A program made the translations under genes and the position numbers. The notes beneath the pieces were generated by a model, which ran no database searches, was not told the origin of the DNA, and saw only the letters and a list, made by a program, of their open reading frames with translations. A stretch of DNA of 8,566 nt from an uncultured Isosphaeraceae bacterium (GTDB lineage Bacteria > Planctomycetota > Planctomycetia > Isosphaerales > Isosphaeraceae): NCBI GenBank assembly GCA_937907405.1, contig CALCIC010000614.1:1-8566 (forward strand). Reading direction: 5' to 3'. Numbering within the stretch: the stretch's first letter is position 1; each line of letters starts with the position of its first letter. Of the stretch, positions 5,544 through 8,566 are shown one piece after another.

Positions 5544-6218
5544 TCAGGGGCCCCAGGCGACGAGCGCGGCGGTCACGATCAAGATCAGGGCCGCGAGCTT
5601 GATCTTGAGCGCTCGTGGCAACTTCGCGCGGACGCGGATGTAAGGAGTGTCTTGAACGGCTTGCTCGTATTCGGCGGAAACGACGGTCGAATAGCCGGGG
5701 CGGAGCAGGATCGTCATGGGGAGGAAGTAGAAGAGACTGCCCAGGGCGGTAAGAACGGCCTCCGCAGCTTCGCCGATCCACAGGTCGTGCCCGATCGTCA
5801 GGCCCATGAAAGCAGCAAACGTCAGGGCGAAAGCGAACTCAGCCCACGTCGACCAACCTCGCCTCCGATACAGGCCGAAGGCGGCGATCGTGGCCGACAT
5901 CACCAGTATCGGGTGGAGCCGGATCACGGCGATATAGTACGTCGTGTGCGCCCACGGGGTCAGGATCATGCCCTTCGCGGTGCGGAAGGCAAGCATCATG
6001 AAATTGCCCATGCTATAGGCGAAGTTGAAGGCGAAGATCAGATTCACCCACCCGAGCGCCTTCAGATGGGCCTCGTCGGCGGCGAAAGCCATGCGCAGGG
6101 CTTCGGCCTCGGTGCCGGTGAGCTTGGCGGGGTCGCGAACCTTCCAGAACGGGCGAGGCGCGCGCGCCGGGGGCGTCGGCGGGAAATCGGGGTTGAGCGA
6201 GGACGACGTCGAAGTCAT
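5544..6218 (-). CDS. Multi-pass membrane protein of unknown function
   Basis: The 224-residue protein has a Pro-rich soluble N-terminus (1-30) and then about five hydrophobic segments: ~55-78 (LGWVNLIFAFNFAYSMGNFM), ~95-117, ~124-143, ~154-172 and ~205-222. Between the fourth and fifth lies a soluble stretch with STVVSAEYEQAVQDTPYIRV. The EAHLKALGW entry to the first helix and the 'F/V..EY...V..TP.IR' stretch resemble uncharacterised planctomycete membrane proteins, from memory only. No catalytic or transport motif was recognised. The ATG at 6218 has GGAGGG eleven bases upstream. The open frame extends to 6344, but the extra 42 residues overlap the promoter at 6316-6344. It is convergent with the toxin gene and transcribed alone. 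Confidence 0.82.
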   Translation of the reverse strand: MTSTSSSLNPDFPPTPPARAPRPFWKVRDPAKLTGTEAEALRMAFAADEAHLKALGWVNLIFAFNFAYSMGNFMMLAFRTAKGMILTPWAHTTYYIAVIRLHPILVMSATIAAFGLYRRRGWSTWAEFAFALTFAAFMGLTIGHDLWIGEAAEAVLTALGSLFYFLPMTILLRPGYSTVVSAEYEQAVQDTPYIRVRAKLPRALKIKLAALILIVTAALVAWGP

Positions 6219-6315
6219 GGGAAATCCAGCCCTCCGTTCCCGCCTCGTCCCGCCCGCCCTCGGCCCGTCCCCGACGCCGTGCGCAGGCTTCTGGGAACGA
6301 CGGGGGTTGTTAATG

Positions 6316-6344
6316 ATTTTAAATGCGTCGCTCCTGTTTGTCAT
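6316..6344 (-). promoter_or_regulatory. Promoter of the membrane-protein gene
   Basis: On the minus strand a -35 ATGACA (6339-6344) and a -10 TAAAAT (6316-6321) are separated by exactly 17 bases in an AT-rich island. This gives a leader of about 90 bases before the ATG at 6218. Its position supports 6218 rather than 6344 as the gene start. Confidence 0.55.
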
Positions 6345-6383
6345 CCTTGCACTTCCGCCTGGCGCGTTTACCAGGAGAATCTT

Positions 6384-6456
6384 GTAGGGTGGGCATCGCC
6401 CACCGATCGATCAGCCTTGGCCCACGGCAAAATACGGTGGACGATGCCCACCCTGC
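6384..6456. repeat. MITE/REP-like inverted repeat element
   Basis: Two 22-base arms face each other: 6384-6405 (core AGGGTGGGCATCG) and 6435-6456 (core CGATGCCCACCCT). They differ at one central base plus a terminal G-T wobble and are separated by 29 bases. The left arm is itself a hairpin, GGTGGGC-ATC-GCCCACC. Elements starting GTAGGGTGGGC are, from general knowledge, dispersed in many copies in some bacterial genomes as non-autonomous mobile or REP-type repeats. No transposase is present and no target-site duplication is evident. It sits between the divergent promoters of the membrane protein and the large secreted protein. Confidence 0.65.
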
Positions 6457-6531
6457 TGGGCTGTCATGAATTTCCATTGCGCCCGAAGGTGAGATGAAAT
6501 GTTCGGAGAAAACTTTTTTCAGCCCACACAC

Positions 6532-6562
6532 TTGACCTAGACTCGTAGTGGTTGGATAAAAT
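6532..6562 (+). promoter_or_regulatory. Promoter of the LEDR-motif secreted protein
   Basis: A -35 TTGACC (6532-6537) is followed by an AT-rich -10 region GGATAAAAT. Hexamer GATAAA (6555-6560) gives a 17-base spacer; TAAAAT (6557-6562) gives 19. An A/T-rich tract (6507-6519) lies just upstream and may act as an UP element. The predicted leader of about 80 bases leads to AGGGA nine bases before the ATG at 6648. Confidence 0.5.
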
Positions 6563-6647
6563 AGGCGACTCCGGCAATATGGTCGGCTGGCTGTTCTGTG
6601 AGCACGATCCTTCGCGCGATGAGGTCGCCTAACAGGGAATACGCATC

Positions 6648-8566
6648 ATGAACGTCGCCGCCTCGATGGAGAAGCGTTCCTTCGGACTGGATGGCCGGCG
6701 GTCGAGGGCCGGGGGCGCGCGCCCGGCCCGGCGTCGGGCCCGCCATGGGTTTCAGGCGGCGGCGGAGATCCGTCGGCTCGAAGACCGCTGCATGCTCAGC
6801 ACGGCGCCCAATCAGTTTCCGGCCGCTCAGGTCAAGAACGCGGTCCCGGTTTCGAGCATCCTCTGGAACGGCGGGATGAAGACCATCACGCTCACGAACA
6901 ACAGCACGTCGATGGTCTATCCCTTCATCCGCGGCGCCAACACCGGGCAAGACCCGAACGCCACCTCGACGAATAAATACTACGATCCCCAGGACGTCGT
7001 CGGGCCGGAATACCGTTTATACATCGGGTATCAAACGCGCGGCGGCACGTTCATCGGCCTGCCCAGAGGCGAGACCATCACGTTCCAGGTCCCCCTGGTC
7101 CTGTGGGACGGGGACAATTTCTTCATCGCGACCGACCCGGATTATCTGACGTCGAACAAGCCGGTCTACAATTACAACCCGGACGCGATCATCAGCGTCG
7201 CCGGGACGAAACCCGTCGGCACCACCCCCGAGAACACGACGACGTGGGTGACGGGCCATTCCCGGTATCCCCTCGGCATGGACCCCGTCGTCGTCTTCTA
7301 CCGCTCGCCGACGTCCGCCACGGTCCTCCGCGCCGCCGCGGCCCAGCTCGGCGAATGGACGTTCCGGGACCCCTACCTGACCAACTTCATCACCGACCCG
7401 CTGCAGACCTTCCCGCTCATCAACTACGACGTCTCCTATGTGAACAACCTTACGGGGCCCGTCTCGATCGAGGCGAGCAGCGTGCCGATCACGTCGGGGG
7501 ACCGCCTGAGCCTCACGTCCCCCACCTACTTCGGCTACAAGGATTACGGCTGGAACCCCACCAACCTGAGCGCCCCCGCCTTCCAGGCGCCGGTCAAGAA
7601 CTTCATCGACAACAACGGCGCGGCGCCGATCGGCGACTATTTCGGCGGCAAGGGCTGGCCCTCGTATTACAACACCAATTCCAGCGATCTCGTGATCCCC
7701 TCCGGGGCCAACGTCTTCCTGGACAGCCCCCTGACCAACGCCAGGTCGCCGTACGCCGCGGACAACAACTACTACCTGCTCACCAGCACCAGCCACGGCG
7801 CCGGGCCGATCCAGCTCGCGAGCATCGGGGCGACGTACGCGCAGGGGGACACGATCCATTTCGCCCCGAACTACAGGGCGCAGCTCGTGAAGCTGGACCA
7901 GGCGCTCCGAGGCGGCGAGACGCTCGCCGTCGTCGCCAGCAAGGGCGATTATCCGGAAGGGACCACGGTGACGGACGTCAATCCCGCCAATCTCACCGTC
8001 ACCGTGAGCAAGAGTCACGACGACAAGATGCCGGACGGCGTCTACAACTTCGTCCGCCCCGTCAATGATTACGCCGTCACCGCCATCACGAAACTCTTCT
8101 ACTCCTGGGCGCATTACTACGTCACCCAGCTTGCGGGCTTCCAGCCCGAATCCGCGAGCGCCAGCTACAATCCAGTCCTCCCCGATGGACCGACGAACGA
8201 GGTCGTCCTCACCTCCGTCCCCGCCGTGCCGTTGCAGGTCGGAATGACGGTGTCGGGTCCGGGCGTCCTACCAGGGACGACCATCCTCGCCATCGCCGAT
8301 TCCAAGAACAACCCGATCGGCGCCGCCGGCGCGATCGGCGACCGGATCTCCCTCAGCCTGGTCCCCTCCGGCCTGCCGACCGGGACGAGCAGCTTCACGT
8401 TCGGGAAGCCGGTGGACCTCCCCTATACCACGTACGCCTCGACCAATTTCTCTTTCAAGCCCTATACGTTCAGCTTCACGACTTCCGCCGCGCGGGATCA
8501 AGCGATGCTGTTCGGTTCGTCCGTCTACGCGGCGATGTCCGCCGAGGCCGGCGCGCTGCAGTCGTC
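6648..8566 (+). CDS. Large exported protein with LEDR-x-x-LS motif and GH64/thaumatin-like region (cut by window edge)
   Basis: The frame is open for 639 codons to the window end. Residues 17-33 are Arg-rich, followed by RRLEDRCMLS (42-51), a form of the LEPR-x-x-LL(S) N-terminal motif of exported planctomycete proteins. The following region reads like the thaumatin/GH64 beta-1,3-glucanase fold. It has a beta strand ITLTNNSTSMVYPFIRG from residue 80, GLPRGETITFQVPL from 137, then FFIATDP (158-164). INYDVSYVNNLTGPVSI near 258-273 resembles the GH64 'N.T.VD.fg.P' segment, but Asn266 stands where the catalytic Asp would be. Residues ~515-585 contain LQVGMTVSGPGVLPGTTI, a beta-rich insert type seen in adhesin-like proteins. 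The protein is rich in Tyr, Asn, Thr and Gly with one Cys, fitting a cell-surface or secreted role. The ATG at 6648 has AGGGA nine bases upstream. Export is fairly sure; the glucanase assignment is tentative. Confidence 0.75.
   Translation, partial: MNVAASMEKRSFGLDGRRSRAGGARPARRRARHGFQAAAEIRRLEDRCMLSTAPNQFPAAQVKNAVPVSSILWNGGMKTITLTNNSTSMVYPFIRGANTGQDPNATSTNKYYDPQDVVGPEYRLYIGYQTRGGTFIGLPRGETITFQVPLVLWDGDNFFIATDPDYLTSNKPVYNYNPDAIISVAGTKPVGTTPENTTTWVTGHSRYPLGMDPVVVFYRSPTSATVLRAAAAQLGEWTFRDPYLTNFITDPLQTFPLINYDVSYVNNLTGPVSIEASSVPITSGDRLSLTSPTYFGYKDYGWNPTNLSAPAFQAPVKNFIDNNGAAPIGDYFGGKGWPSYYNTNSSDLVIPSGANVFLDSPLTNARSPYAADNNYYLLTSTSHGAGPIQLASIGATYAQGDTIHFAPNYRAQLVKLDQALRGGETLAVVASKGDYPEGTTVTDVNPANLTVTVSKSHDDKMPDGVYNFVRPVNDYAVTAITKLFYSWAHYYVTQLAGFQPESASASYNPVLPDGPTNEVVLTSVPAVPLQVGMTVSGPGVLPGTTILAIADSKNNPIGAAGAIGDRISLSLVPSGLPTGTSSFTFGKPVDLPYTTYASTNFSFKPYTFSFTTSAARDQAMLFGSSVYAAMSAEAGALQS

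Noticed and set aside
5652..6497. A 281-codon plus-strand open frame over the membrane protein and the MITE
   Set aside because: It is polar, Arg/Gly-rich and crosses an inverted repeat and promoters. The opposite strand has membrane helices and a good ribosome site.
7017..8114. A 365-codon minus-strand open frame opposite the large secreted protein
   Set aside because: Composition is GC-driven (V, R, G, D) with no recognisable motif. The plus-strand frame has sensible beta-protein sequence, a promoter and a ribosome site.

Overview
The window looks like chromosomal DNA from a high-GC planctomycete, most likely of the Isosphaeraceae type (Paludisphaera/Singulisphaera-like). The assignment rests on three things. 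A large secreted-type protein carries the planctomycete-style N-terminal LE(P/D)R-x-x-L-S motif. A TPR protein carries two RNA-polymerase alpha C-terminal domains. Several small accessory genes have the look of planctomycete families. No RNA genes, CRISPR arrays, complete IS elements or phage genes were seen.

Left part (1-3740, all minus strand). This is a housekeeping cluster read right to left: TPR-(alphaCTD)2 protein, tgt (tRNA-guanine transglycosylase), yajC, then the 5' end of secD, which runs off the window. tgt-yajC-secD is the classical bacterial order, but queA, the usual partner upstream of tgt, is absent and the TPR-alphaCTD gene holds its place. A good sigma70-like promoter lies about 170 bases upstream of the TPR-alphaCTD gene, so its transcript should have a long, GC-rich, foldable leader.

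Middle part (3800-5490) is accessory. On the minus strand a 99-residue helical protein is followed, one base after its stop, by an HNH nuclease-family gene whose catalytic-position histidine appears to be proline. Divergent from it on the plus strand is a toxin-antitoxin operon: a ParD-like antitoxin with an unusually long acidic tail, and a VapC-like PIN toxin starting one base after the antitoxin stop.

Right part (5540-8566). A minus-strand multi-pass membrane protein of unknown function has its own promoter. The gene-poor gap 6219-6647 holds two divergent promoters and, between them, a MITE/REP-like inverted repeat. From 6648 to the window edge runs a large plus-strand ORF: an Arg-rich N-terminus, the LEDR-x-x-LS export-type motif, a domain resembling the thaumatin/GH64 beta-1,3-glucanase fold, and a short beta-rich insert. 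It is cut by the window end.

Candidates for under-described biology are the TPR-tandem-alphaCTD protein at the head of the tgt-yajC-sec cluster, the coupled small-protein/HNH pair, and the LEDR-motif glucanase-like protein, whose putative catalytic Asp position reads Asn.
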